Assembly (NCBI GenBank): GCA_963722715.1
Contig: CAVROA010000014.1
Span: 1-47,343, forward strand
Direction of reading: 5' to 3'
From: DASQGA01 sp963722715
Lineage (GTDB): Bacteria > Actinomycetota > Thermoleophilia > Gaiellales > Gaiellaceae
Length of the DNA: 47,343 nucleotides
Shown: positions 19,122-27,720 of the stretch, one piece after another
How the letters are laid out: each line of letters opens with the position of its first letter
How positions within the stretch are numbered: position 1 is the stretch's first letter
Notes under the pieces: generated by a model
Seen by the model: the letters and a program-made list of their open reading frames with translations, nothing else
The model's database searches: none
Told to the model about the DNA's origin: nothing
Translations under genes and position numbers: made by a program

Positions 19122-20192
19122 ATGGTGGGCATCAGCCTGCTCACGCTCGTTCCGGGAGTCGTCGGCGGGTCGGAGACGTACGCACGTGAGCTGATTCGGG
19201 CCCTAGCCCGGGTGGGCGAGCTCGAGTACCGGGTCTTCCTGCCCGAGATTGCCACAGACGCCGCCGACGGGCTCCCCCAGACGACGGTGACGGCGTACCG
19301 TGCGCGCCGTTCGCTCCCCGGAAGACTCACAGCAATGACGCTGGCCGCCGCTCATCCCGGCCCCGTACGCCGCCAGCTCGACCTCGACCACCTGAGCGGG
19401 CTCCACTTCCCCCTCACGGTCATGGTGCCGCCCGTGCGCCGGCCTCCGGCGGCGACGACCATCCTCGACCTCCAACACGAGCTTTTCCCGCGCTTCTTTT
19501 CGCGCGCCGAGCTCGCGTACCGACGGCTTGCCTACCGACGCAGCGTCCGCGCCAGCCGCCTGATCGTCGCAATCAGCGCACACGTGAAGGAGACGATCGT
19601 CGAGCGCCTGGGCGTCGAGCCGGAACGCGTTCGCGTCATCCACCTCGGCGTCGACCTGGCGCGCTTCCGCCCCGACGAGCGCGAACGAAAGCCGTTCCTC
19701 CTCTACCCGGCCAACCGCTGGCCACACAAGAACCACGAGCGCCTGTTCGAGGCCTTCGCGCTCATACGTGGCGAGCGGCCGGATCTCACGCTCGTCCTCA
19801 CGGGAGCCGGGCACGACGGGCGGCCCGTGCCTGCGGGTGTGGTCGTTCGCGGCCACGTGCCGTCGGACGACCTGCTCGAGCTCTATCGAAGCGCATCGGC
19901 CCTCGTCTTTCCGAGTCTCTACGAGGGCTTCGGTCAGCCCCCGATCGAGGCAATGGCCTGCGGCTGCCCGGTCGCCGCCTCGCGCGCAGGAGCACTCCCC
20001 GAGGTCTGCGGCGACGCCGCTCGCTACTTCGACCCCATGTCTCCGGCAGCCATTGCCGGCGCTGTCCTCGACGTCCTGGCTCGGCCCGATGAGTGGACGG
20101 CGCGCGGAATCGCGCGAGCGGCACTCTTCACGTGGGACGAGTGCGCCCGTAAGCACGACGAGCTCTATCGCGAGCTCGCGAGCGACTACTAG
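19122..20192 (+). CDS. GT4 family glycosyltransferase
   Basis: 356 residues, intact. The N-terminus VGISLLTLVPGVVGGSETYA has the GGSETY acceptor loop typical of mannosyl- and related GT4 enzymes. Then DHLSGLHFPLTVMVPPVRRP, TTILDLQHELFPRFFSRAEL (LQHELFP is a conserved subgroup signature), VIHLGVDLARFRP, LYPANRWPHKNHERLFEAFA and YEGFGQPPIEAMACGCPVA as the donor-binding E-x7-E. Divergent from the GT-C gene with a 26-bp gap and overlapping the convergent GT2 gene by four bases at its 3' end (both stops share CTAG). Confidence 0.92.
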   Translation: MVGISLLTLVPGVVGGSETYARELIRALARVGELEYRVFLPEIATDAADGLPQTTVTAYRARRSLPGRLTAMTLAAAHPGPVRRQLDLDHLSGLHFPLTVMVPPVRRPPAATTILDLQHELFPRFFSRAELAYRRLAYRRSVRASRLIVAISAHVKETIVERLGVEPERVRVIHLGVDLARFRPDERERKPFLLYPANRWPHKNHERLFEAFALIRGERPDLTLVLTGAGHDGRPVPAGVVVRGHVPSDDLLELYRSASALVFPSLYEGFGQPPIEAMACGCPVAASRAGALPEVCGDAARYFDPMSPAAIAGAVLDVLARPDEWTARGIARAALFTWDECARKHDELYRELASDY

Positions 20193-21016
20193 CCACCAGG
20201 GCGCTCCTTGGGCGGCCGTAGGGCGCCGGCAAAGAAGGGCAGCGCGACCGCGGCCTGAAACGCCAGATCGCGCGGCCCATACCGTTCGCGCGGCAGCGGC
20301 TCGGAGCGGCCCGCGACCCTCGTCTCCCGACCGGCCGCGTACGCACGGCGCCACATCCACCGCCAGGTCGCGCGGCTCGGGGGGATGCGGTGGAAGACGC
20401 GGGACGCGGGCTCGTACACGACGCGCCAGCCATGGTCGCGGACCCAGTCACAGAGAACGTTCTCCTCCATCGCCAGCGGCCAGCCGGGGCGGCGGCCGAT
20501 CGATTCGTCGAACGGAGGGTCTGGCGCACGCTCTCGGTGGATCGCGTAGCTCGAGCCGATGACGCGCGGGACGTCGAGCGGTCGATCGCCGAGGTCGAAG
20601 AGCGAGAGCCAGTCGGAGGCGGGCATCGTCGTCAGGAGGCGCGGCGGACGTTTCTCCCAGGCCGGCAGAGCCCGCGCGCCCACGACTGCAACGTCCTCCT
20701 CCTCGAGGCGTGCCACGAGCGGCTCGAACCAGCCCGGCTCGGGGAAGACGTCGGAGTCGAGGAACGTGACGGTCGCCGTGTCAGCCAGCTCCACGCACCG
20801 GTTGCGTGAGTGGGAGACACCTCCCGATTCCGGGAACGGCTCGTAGCGCACAGCGGCTCCGCGGGACTCGCAGACGCGGCGCAGGTCGTCGTTGGTCGAC
20901 ATGTCGACGACGATCACGGGAGGGCCGGGGGAGCGGTCGAGCACACCGTCGAGGACCCGCGCGAAGACGGCCGGATCGTCATTCATCGTTGGGATCGCGA
21001 CGGTCGTGGGTGGCAC
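20189..21016 (-). CDS. GT2 family glycosyltransferase
   Basis: 275 residues from a GTG at 21016. The frame is open further upstream but the extra sequence is not protein-like, and the conserved fold starts immediately with PPTTVAIPTMNDDPAVFARV. GT-A features: PPVIVVDMSTNDDLRRVCES, GGVSHSRNRCVELADTATVT and FLDSDVFPEPGW (DxD equivalent), then FDESIGRRPGWPLAMEENVL for the C-terminal catalytic region. Isolated on the minus strand between two plus-strand units, so it has its own promoter in the 70-bp gap before 21087. Donor and acceptor unknown. Confidence 0.85.
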   Translation of the reverse strand: MPPTTVAIPTMNDDPAVFARVLDGVLDRSPGPPVIVVDMSTNDDLRRVCESRGAAVRYEPFPESGGVSHSRNRCVELADTATVTFLDSDVFPEPGWFEPLVARLEEEDVAVVGARALPAWEKRPPRLLTTMPASDWLSLFDLGDRPLDVPRVIGSSYAIHRERAPDPPFDESIGRRPGWPLAMEENVLCDWVRDHGWRVVYEPASRVFHRIPPSRATWRWMWRRAYAAGRETRVAGRSEPLPRERYGPRDLAFQAAVALPFFAGALRPPKERPGG

Positions 21017-21072
21017 GCGGCGATGGTACTTCGCGGCTGCCAGCAGGAGGACGGGGCGGCCACCGGCCCCGC

Positions 21073-21078
21073 TAAGGT
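21073..21078 (+). promoter_or_regulatory. Putative -10 box (TAAGGT), leaderless type
   Basis: TAAGGT ends 8 bases before the ATG at 21087 with no Shine-Dalgarno, at the head of the flippase-transferase operon. Confidence 0.4.
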
Positions 21079-21086
21079 GACTGCCG

Positions 21087-22695
21087 ATGGCAGAGGAGGG
21101 CACTGCCGCCCGAGTCGTGCAGGGCACGCTGGCGAACGGGTTGGGCACGCTCGCCGGCGTCGCGATCTCTCTTGTTCTCACGCCCTTCCTGATCCGGGAT
21201 CTCGGGCTGGAGGCCTACGGCGTCTGGACGCTTGCGCTCTCGCTCACCTTCGTGGGCGGGTACATGGCCCTGTCGGATCTCGGCGTCGAGGTTGCCGCGG
21301 TGCGCTACATCGCCGAGGCGCGTTCGACCGGGGACGTACTGCTGGCGAACAAGGTGCTCTCGAGTGCGTTCTTCTTCTTCCTCGCCGTCGCGGCCGTCCT
21401 CACCCCCATCCTCGTTCTCGCGGCCAGCGGGCTGACGCAGCTGTTCTCGATCGAGGGTGACCTCCGCTCCGACGCGACCTTGACGTTCTCACTCATCGCG
21501 GGCCAGCTCGTGTTCGAGCTCCCGGCACGGGCCTTCGTCGCGGTGCTCGCCGGCGCCCAGCGGTTCGGGCTCGTCCAGGCGATCGAGCTCTCTCGGGTCT
21601 CGCTGCAAGCTGGGCTCTTTGTCGTCGTCATCGTCACTGACGCCGGAATTGTCGGGCTCGGAGCTGCGACGATGGCGAGCTCCGCCTTCGTCCTCGTCCT
21701 CGCTGCGGCAGCGACGCTCGTGACCGACCGCCGCCTGCGTGTCTCACCTCGCAACGTCTCGAGGAAGGTGCTCCGGAGCCTCCTCTCATTCGGCGGCGAG
21801 CTCCTCGCGCTGCGCTTCGTGGGCACCTTTTACCGGCAGATGGACAAGCTGATCGTCGGCAATCCCGCTCGGGCCAACCGCCGTCACCTTCTACGAGGTC
21901 GCGAACAAGCTGCACACCGCGGCGCTCATGTTCCAGTCGATCTCAGCCTCCGCGCTCACCCCTGCCACCGCCTTCGTCCGAACGCGCAAGGAGATCCTCA
22001 AAGACATGTACCTCCGCGGCAGCGCCTACACGGTCGCGGTCTCGCTGCCGATCGCGATCGCAGGGCTGATCCTGGCCGAGCCCCTGATCCGGACCTGGCT
22101 CGGGGAGGAGCTCACGGAGGCCACGACCGCGAGTCGAATCTTCCTCGCCTACCTGACCTTCGTGGTCTTTCACATCGTCGGGACGACCATGTGCGTCGCG
22201 CTCGGACGCGTGCGCTTCATCCTCTACGTGGCGACGGCCAACCTCGCCCTGAACTTCGTGATCTCCGTCGCGCTGGTGGGTCCGCTCGAGGTCAATGGAG
22301 TCGTCCTCGGAACGCTCATAGCCGAGGCGATCGCCTGGCCGCCGCTGCTCTGGTTCTTCCTGCGCGAGTTCGACGTCTCGCTCGGAGAGTGGCTCCGGCG
22401 CACGGTGCTACCGAACGTGCCGGGCCTGGCCGCACAGTTGGCGACCGCACCGCTGATCTTCTACGCCGGGCAGCGGGCGGGCAACCTCGCCGAGGTCGGC
22501 GCTCTCGGGCTTCTTTCCGTCGCAATCTCGCTCGCGGTCTTCCCCTGGGTCGGGCTCCGGGGGCCAGACCGCCGCCTGCTCTTTGCTACGCTCGGCTCCG
22601 CTATCGGGAGACACCCCGTCGGGACTCCTGCGCCGGCGACCGACCCTCAGCCCCCAGACCAAACCCCAACCGGTCGCCCCACCTCCAAACGGTGA
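21087..22695 (+). CDS. Polysaccharide flippase (Wzx/MATE-like), one frameshift
   Basis: Around 535 residues with about 12-14 membrane helices. The first part (VQGTLANGLGTLAGVAISLV, LTPFLIRDLGLEAYGVWTLA) is the classic N-terminus of Polysacc_synt proteins. An apparent extra base near 21858-21862 shifts the frame; the second part resumes IPLGPTAVTFYEVANKLHTA and runs to the TGA at 22695. It moves lipid-linked oligosaccharide units across the membrane. Its presence next to a Wzm/Wzt exporter means the locus holds two export logics. The stop overlaps the GTG of the next gene (GTGA), coupling flippase and transferase. A proline-rich tail (TPAPATDPQPPDQTPTGRPT) is unusual. Confidence 0.87.
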
Positions 22696-23981
22696 AGCTG
22701 CTCGTTCTCGACCACTTCTTCGCGCAGGACATCGAGAGCCTGCGCCAGGCTGCGGGCGCCGACGTCGACCTGCGCATCGTCGACTACGACCTCTTCCGCT
22801 CCGAGGCGCTGCGCATCTTTCCGCCCGATGTCACGGGCCCCCTCGAGTCCTTCGCCCGACCCGAGTACGCGGAGTACCGGCGCCGGTTCGAGACCAAGTT
22901 CGGCGAGCTCCTCGAAGACCTGTTCACCGGACGCCAGTTCGATGCCTTCGTGGCGCCCTCGGACGTCTTCTTTTATCTCCGTCCCGCCGCGAGCGCCTGC
23001 CACCGGCTCGGAATCCCCTTCTTCGTGGCGCAGAAGGAGACGACGATCTCCGAGCTGACCATGACAGCGGACGCTGAGCGCGTGCGGGCCTTCGCGCCAC
23101 CGATCGCCGACCACATGACTGTGTGCAGCGAGCGGCACCGCGAGTTCCAGCTACGGGCGGGGGCTATCCCGGACCGCGTGACGGTCACCGGACAGCCGCG
23201 CTTCGACTTCTACGCCCGGCCGGAGGAATGGCCCACCCGGGACGCCGACGCGCGACCGGTCGTGCTCTTCTTCTCCTACCTGATCGACGCCTACCATCCG
23301 GCGGAAGGGACCGGGCGCCAGGTGTGGGCGGACCTCCATCGCCGAACGGAGCTGGGCCTCTGGGAGCTGGCCCGGCAGGGCTGGCGCGTGCTCGTGAAGC
23401 CGCACCCGCAGCAGAACTTCCGCAGCGAGCGAGCACGGATCGGAAAGGAGGTCGGCGAGCTCCTCGACCGCGACGTCTTCCTCATCCGCGCCGACGAGGA
23501 CGCACGCCGCCTGATCGTCACATCGGATGTTGTCGTTGGCTTCCAGTCGACGGCGCTTCTCGAGGGCATGCTCGTCGGCCGACCCGTGGTCTACACGGGC
23601 TGGGACATCGAGTCGTCGCGGCTCTCGGCTGAGTTGATTCCCTTCCCCGAGTGGGCTGACGTGATCAGTGTCGTCACGCGGCCGGAGGCACTGGCCGAGA
23701 CGGTTGAAGCCGCACGCGAGCGGGACGAGACAGATGCGAAGCGAGCCCGCCGCGAGGGGATCGTGACCGAGTACCTCGGGCCCTTCGACGGTCTGGCATC
23801 GCGGCGAACGCTCGATCAGATCCAGGCGTGCGTCGAATCGTTCGAGCGCGGCCGGGATGCGGCGACCCAGGCACGCCGCGCGGAGCTCGCGGCGCGGCGG
23901 CCGCCCGTCCGCGTCCGCCGCAGGACACGCCGGGCCTTCGTCCGCCTGCGTCGGGCCGCGGGCGAGGCGCTCGGCCGGTGA
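22692..23981 (+). CDS. GT-B-fold surface-glycan transferase, CDP-glycerol transferase / capsule-synthesis-like
   Basis: 429 residues, GTG start overlapping the flippase stop. Features seen: KLLVLDHFFAQDIESLRQAA at the N-terminus, a central ADHMTVCSERHREFQLRAGA then VTVTGQPRFDFYARP (the GxPRFD hinge motif seen in GT-B enzymes of the CDP-glycerol transferase and 2-epimerase type), WRVLVKPHPQQNFRSE (KPHP, a family hallmark), and DVVVGFQSTALLEGMLVGRP near the C-terminus. The KPHP and QST/LLEG elements resemble capsule-synthesis and glycerophosphotransferase proteins, but neither activity is proven. Its place beside the convergent pseudaminic acid operon makes it one candidate for adding that sugar. 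Confidence 0.7.
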   Translation: MKLLVLDHFFAQDIESLRQAAGADVDLRIVDYDLFRSEALRIFPPDVTGPLESFARPEYAEYRRRFETKFGELLEDLFTGRQFDAFVAPSDVFFYLRPAASACHRLGIPFFVAQKETTISELTMTADAERVRAFAPPIADHMTVCSERHREFQLRAGAIPDRVTVTGQPRFDFYARPEEWPTRDADARPVVLFFSYLIDAYHPAEGTGRQVWADLHRRTELGLWELARQGWRVLVKPHPQQNFRSERARIGKEVGELLDRDVFLIRADEDARRLIVTSDVVVGFQSTALLEGMLVGRPVVYTGWDIESSRLSAELIPFPEWADVISVVTRPEALAETVEAARERDETDAKRARREGIVTEYLGPFDGLASRRTLDQIQACVESFERGRDAATQARRAELAARRPPVRVRRRTRRAFVRLRRAAGEALGR

Positions 23982-25654
23982 GCGGCTCCTGGGGCACGGG
24001 AATCCGGGAACGGCTCGGCGCGCTCGGCAACACCCACAGCAGGGGAGAAGGCGGGCCGCTCGACGACGTCCTCGCGAGGCTCCGGAGGCCGCTCGACCGT
24101 GCCTACCTTCGGCATAACGGCAAGCTCTCGAGCCTTTACCGGCTCGGCCGGAGCGCCCAGGGCATCCCCGCACCGGCGGCGGTACGCGAACGTGTGCTTG
24201 TCCTCACGCTCCGCGGCTGGCCGAACCATGCCGCGTACGAGAGCGTGATCGCACACGCGCTCGCCCTGCGCGGCGCCGAAGTCGGCCTGCTCGCCTGCGG
24301 GGGCGGCCAGCCGCTCTGCGAGCTCGGGTGGTCGAGACGGGCGTATCCGAGGCCCTGCGACCGGTGCGCCCACTATTCCAGCCGGATCCTCGAGGCCTCG
24401 CGGCTCCAGAGCTTCCGCTTAGCCGACGCTTTCGACTGGGGCGACGACGGTCGCGGCGCGCCGGCTTCGGCCGAGGCCGTGGACGCGCCGGGCCTGGTTG
24501 ACCCACGGGAGGCGACCACGATCAGCGCCCCCTGGTTCCTGCGGACGACCAATCCCGGCACGAGCGCCGAAGCTCGAGCTGTCGCCGCCGACTTCGACGT
24601 CTCGGCGGCCGGCGTCGAACAGGCCGCAGCGCGCGTGCTCGACCGCTTCCAGCCCACGGTCGTCTTCATGGTCAACGGCCTCTTCGCCGCGGAGCACGTC
24701 GTCCGGGAGCTCGCGCTCGCTCGCGGCGCGCGGGCGCCGACCTACGAGATCGCGCCGCGCGAGAACGCACTGGTCTTCGGCCAGGAGGTCGTCGCGCCCG
24801 CCTTCGACACGAACGCGGTCTGGGAGCGGGTCGCCGACCAGCCGCTCGCGACGGCGCAGGCAGCGGCCCTCGACCGCCTCCTCACCGACCGCGCCCGGGG
24901 CATCGGTGCACACGAGAGCTACTACGACGACCCCGAGGAGGATCTCGACGCCGTCAGGCGCGAGCTCGGGATCGGGGCGAACCAGCGCGTCGTCAGCCTC
25001 TATACGAATCTCTCCTGGGACAGCGCGGCGCTCTACCAGGACGCGGCGTATGGCTCGATGCTCGACTGGGTCGAGGCGGCCGTCCGAACCGTCTCCGGGC
25101 TGCCCGAGACGGTGCTCGTCGTTCGCATCCATCCAGCGGAGGCCCGTTGGGGGACGCGCGAGCGCGTGCGGGAGACCGTGGAAGGGCGCATCGACCAACT
25201 GCCGGCGAATGTGCGGTTCATCGAGGCCGAGCAGGCGATTAGCTCCTACACGCTGCTCGACCTCAGCGACCTCGTGCTCGCCTACACCTCGACGATCGGC
25301 CTCGAGGGAGCGACCAGAGGCCTGCCGGTCGCCGTCGCAGGGCTGACCCACTATCGGGGGCGCGGCTTCACCCTCGACGTGTCGTCGCACTCCGAGCTCG
25401 AAGCCGCGCTCGCCGAGCCGCCGCCCATGTCCCCGGAGATGGTCGAACGCGCGCGCCGCTACGCGTTCACCTTCTTCTTCCGCGCCATGATCCCGTTCCC
25501 GGTGATTCAGATGGTCAACGGCCGCCCGGTGGCGGTGCCGTCCACGATCGAGGACCTGATGCCTGGTCAAGACCCATACCTGGACTTCGTCTGCGATCGG
25601 ATCCTCGACGGCGGAGACTTCACCCTCCCGGACGAGCTCGCCGTTCCTGCCTGA
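23978..25654 (+). CDS. Capsule polysaccharide biosynthesis (KpsS/Capsule_synth-like) transferase
   Basis: 558 residues, GTG start overlapping the preceding stop. N-terminal half: RVLVLTLRGWPNHAAYESVI, and a cluster of Cys (LLACGGGQPLCELGW, YPRPCDRCAHYSSRI) that could bind metal. Middle: PTVVFMVNGLFAAEHVVREL and APTYEIAPRENALVFGQEVV. C-terminal half: RVVSLYTNLSWDSAALYQDA, LVVRIHPAEARWGTRERVRE and DLVLAYTSTIGLEGATRGLP, the signature for capsule-synthesis enzymes of GT-B fold. Such proteins transfer Kdo or related ulosonic acids, which fits a locus making a nonulosonic acid. Ends 9 bp from the convergent FkbM gene. Family assignment is by motif only. Confidence 0.72.
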   Translation: MSGSWGTGIRERLGALGNTHSRGEGGPLDDVLARLRRPLDRAYLRHNGKLSSLYRLGRSAQGIPAPAAVRERVLVLTLRGWPNHAAYESVIAHALALRGAEVGLLACGGGQPLCELGWSRRAYPRPCDRCAHYSSRILEASRLQSFRLADAFDWGDDGRGAPASAEAVDAPGLVDPREATTISAPWFLRTTNPGTSAEARAVAADFDVSAAGVEQAAARVLDRFQPTVVFMVNGLFAAEHVVRELALARGARAPTYEIAPRENALVFGQEVVAPAFDTNAVWERVADQPLATAQAAALDRLLTDRARGIGAHESYYDDPEEDLDAVRRELGIGANQRVVSLYTNLSWDSAALYQDAAYGSMLDWVEAAVRTVSGLPETVLVVRIHPAEARWGTRERVRETVEGRIDQLPANVRFIEAEQAISSYTLLDLSDLVLAYTSTIGLEGATRGLPVAVAGLTHYRGRGFTLDVSSHSELEAALAEPPPMSPEMVERARRYAFTFFFRAMIPFPVIQMVNGRPVAVPSTIEDLMPGQDPYLDFVCDRILDGGDFTLPDELAVPA

Positions 25655-25663
25655 AGGCCGGAT

Positions 25664-26362
25664 CTACGGTCGCGCGACGAAGGTCCAGATGCGGTTTCGG
25701 TCGTAGATCTCGGCCAGCGCGCGCTTGCTGAGCGGACCGGCACCGTCGATGTCGTAGAGGCGGAGCCCCGCCTGGGCACAGAGGAGATCGAAGACGTCGT
25801 CCGGCGTCGTCCCGTACGCATCCGCCGCGCCCTTTCCGTGCTCGAAGACGACGATCGGCTTCGTGCGGCGAATCGTCTCGAGGCCGCCTGCGATGACCTC
25901 GGCCTCAGCCCCTTCCGCGTCGATCTTGATGAACGCCGGGGCATACCCGGGTGGTAGATCCGAGTCGAGGGCCTCGACGCGGACGGTGATGCGCTCCAGC
26001 TCCTGCGGCCCCGGGTATTTCCTGGGGAGGAAGCCGCTATGCGTCGGAAGCGAGCGGACGTACGTGAAGCTCCGCTCCCCGGACTTGGTGGAGAGCGCCG
26101 CGTTTCGCACGTCCACGGTCGGGAACCGCGGAACGAGCTGCCTGTGGAAGTCGGGGAGGGGCTCGTAGGCGATGTGGTGACCGGCGGGAGCGGACCGGAC
26201 CATCTCGGCCAGGACGGCTCCCTCCGCCGCACCGACGTCGATGCAGTTGGCGTCTGGAGGCAGGGTGGCCAGGAGCCGGCGGATCTGGGCTCCGTCCTTG
26301 CGGTCGCGAAGAAGCGCGCGTCCCGATCTGAGGAGAGACAGGTAGTAGCGGCCGCTACGCAG
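25664..26362 (-). CDS. FkbM family methyltransferase, start codon not visible
   Basis: About 230 residues. The SAM site is ANCIDVGAAEGAVLAEMVRS, followed by AYEPLPDFHRQLVPRFPTVD, YAPAFIKIDAEGAEAEVIAG (the KIDxEGxE hallmark of FkbM proteins) and KPIVVFEHGKGAADAYGT. An ATG at 26203 would cut off the SAM motif, so the real start is upstream. The frame is open back to the TAG of the preceding gene at 26377-26375, but no ATG, GTG or TTG is in frame there. A CTG at 26362, or a missing base, is needed. Last gene of the pseudaminic acid operon; likely O-methylates a sugar, by family precedent. Confidence 0.8.
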   Translation of the reverse strand: MRSGRYYLSLLRSGRALLRDRKDGAQIRRLLATLPPDANCIDVGAAEGAVLAEMVRSAPAGHHIAYEPLPDFHRQLVPRFPTVDVRNAALSTKSGERSFTYVRSLPTHSGFLPRKYPGPQELERITVRVEALDSDLPPGYAPAFIKIDAEGAEAEVIAGGLETIRRTKPIVVFEHGKGAADAYGTTPDDVFDLLCAQAGLRLYDIDGAGPLSKRALAEIYDRNRIWTFVARP

Positions 26363-26374
26363 GATGGCCTCAGC

Positions 26375-27088
26375 CTACGTGTTCAGTGTTTCAAGCTCCG
26401 GGTGCTCCCGCACATGGGCGACGACTTCCCGGTAGGAACGAGGCTTCCGCCCCAGATCGAGCTCGTCGTAGAGCCGCCGCACGAGCTCGAGGTCCCGTGC
26501 GTGGTCGACGGTCCAGCGAAGGTCCGAGTTGTCCACGTCATCGGTCACAGATCCGATCCGAAAGAGGTCAGGCCGTTCGCGGAGCAGGAACCAGGTCACG
26601 TGCTCCCGCGCTTCCGGCGAACGTCCGAGGCGGAAGGCGCGCTCGAGCGCTTCTGCCGTCAGCGCCTCAGCATCGAGCCCGGCTGGGTAGGTGCGCTCGA
26701 CGACGTTCGAGGCGTAGTCGAGTTGGCCATCCTGGGCCGCGAGCGTCGAGAGCACGAGTCCCGCCACCTCGGGATCGAGCAGCGGGCAGTCTGCCGTCAC
26801 TCGCAGAACGACCTCCGCCGAGGCCTCCTCCGCTGCCCTGAAATAGCGGTCGAGGACGTCGTGTTCGCTACCTCGGAACCAGCGGGCACCCTCAGCCTCC
26901 GCGGCGGCCACGACGGGGTCGTCTCCCGGGTCGACCGTCGTCGCGACGACGATGTCGTCCAGCTCCTTGACTCGCTGCAGTCGCCGGATCTCGTGCGCGA
27001 GCATCGGCTCGCCCGCGACCTCGAGCAGTACCTTGCCCGGCAGGCGCGACGACCCCGTCCGCGCCTGCATGATCGCAACCGCTTTCAC
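26375..27088 (-). CDS. pseF: Cytidylyltransferase, SpsF/PseF type (nonulosonic acid activation)
   Basis: 237 residues from a GTG overlapping the methylase stop. N-terminal nucleotide-binding loop MKAVAIMQARTGSSRLPGKV with LLEVAGEPMLAHEIRRLQRV, then DDIVVATTVDPGDDPVVAAA, FRGSEHDVLDRYFRAAEEAS, VLRVTADCPLLDPEVAGLVL and LRWTVDHARDLELVRRLYDE. This is the SpsF subtype of CMP-sugar synthetases found in pseudaminic and spore-coat glycan loci; it would condense CTP with the product of PseI to give CMP-Pse. It is the only cytidylyltransferase in the operon, so its role is inferred from context. Coupled by GTGA to the methylase upstream. Confidence 0.85.
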   Translation of the reverse strand: MKAVAIMQARTGSSRLPGKVLLEVAGEPMLAHEIRRLQRVKELDDIVVATTVDPGDDPVVAAAEAEGARWFRGSEHDVLDRYFRAAEEASAEVVLRVTADCPLLDPEVAGLVLSTLAAQDGQLDYASNVVERTYPAGLDAEALTAEALERAFRLGRSPEAREHVTWFLLRERPDLFRIGSVTDDVDNSDLRWTVDHARDLELVRRLYDELDLGRKPRSYREVVAHVREHPELETLNT

Positions 27089-27707
27089 CTACGCTCGAAG
27101 AGCCACCACGTGACATCGTCCCAACCCTCGTCCCGGCCGAGGAAGCCCTGCTGCACGAGGCCAGCTCCGGAAAGAGCTCGAGGTAGTACGCGCCGAAATC
27201 CCGCTTGAAGAGAGCGCCGGTCTGGCCCCGGTACGGCACCTCGACCGGGTCCGCAGAGTAGTACTCACCGCAAAGGACGTAGCGTCGCGAGCAGCGGACG
27301 AGCTCGGCCATCGCAACGGGCAGTCCAGCCTGGGGAAGGTGAATGAGCACGCCGGTCGTGAAAATGAGGTCGAAGAGCCGATCGCGGAACGGCAGCTCGC
27401 GGGCGGATGCGTAGACCGCATTCACCCCGCTGAGAGCTCGGCGGACGCCGGCCAGGGCTCCCTCGTTGACGTCCACGCCGAAGACGTCCCGCGGCGCGAG
27501 AATCTCGGCGAGCCAGCGCAGGTTGGCGCCCACGTTGCAGCCGACCTCGAGCGCTGTGGTGACCTCGATACCGGCCAGGAGCTGGCGCCAGAACGTCTCT
27601 CGTCCTGCACCGGCCTCCTCGTTGCGCTCCGTGTACGCATCCCCGAAGTCGCCCGACCAGAGCTCCTCGAGCCGGCGCGGCTGGGACCCGTGCTCGGAGC
27701 TCGTCAA
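27085..27707 (-). CDS. Pseudaminic acid biosynthesis-associated methylase, one frameshift
   Basis: About 207 residues joined. Start TTG at 27707 with a GGGGTGAA site before it; RLEELWSGDFGDAYTERNEE leads to motif I TTALEVGCNVGANLRWLAEI, then DVFGVDVNEGALAGVRRALS, FDLIFTTGVLIHLPQAGLPV and CGEYYSADPVEVPYRGQTGA. A missing base near 27165 shifts the frame, and the end reads LVQQGFLGRDEGWDDVTWWL then FERR and a TGA at 27085-27087. The combination of WSGxFGdxYteRN and EYYsxdPvev is the signature of methylases found in pseudaminic acid clusters (TIGR03587 type). It lies between the HisF-like gene and the cytidylyltransferase. Predicted to methylate the nonulosonic acid or an intermediate. Confidence 0.85.
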
Positions 27708-27720
27708 CGCTTCACCCCAC

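Noticed and set aside
26892..27084. Extension of the methylase frame into the cytidylyltransferase gene
   Set aside because: The sequence after residue 180 loses all methylase features; a one-base shift restores the family C-terminus and a stop at 27085.
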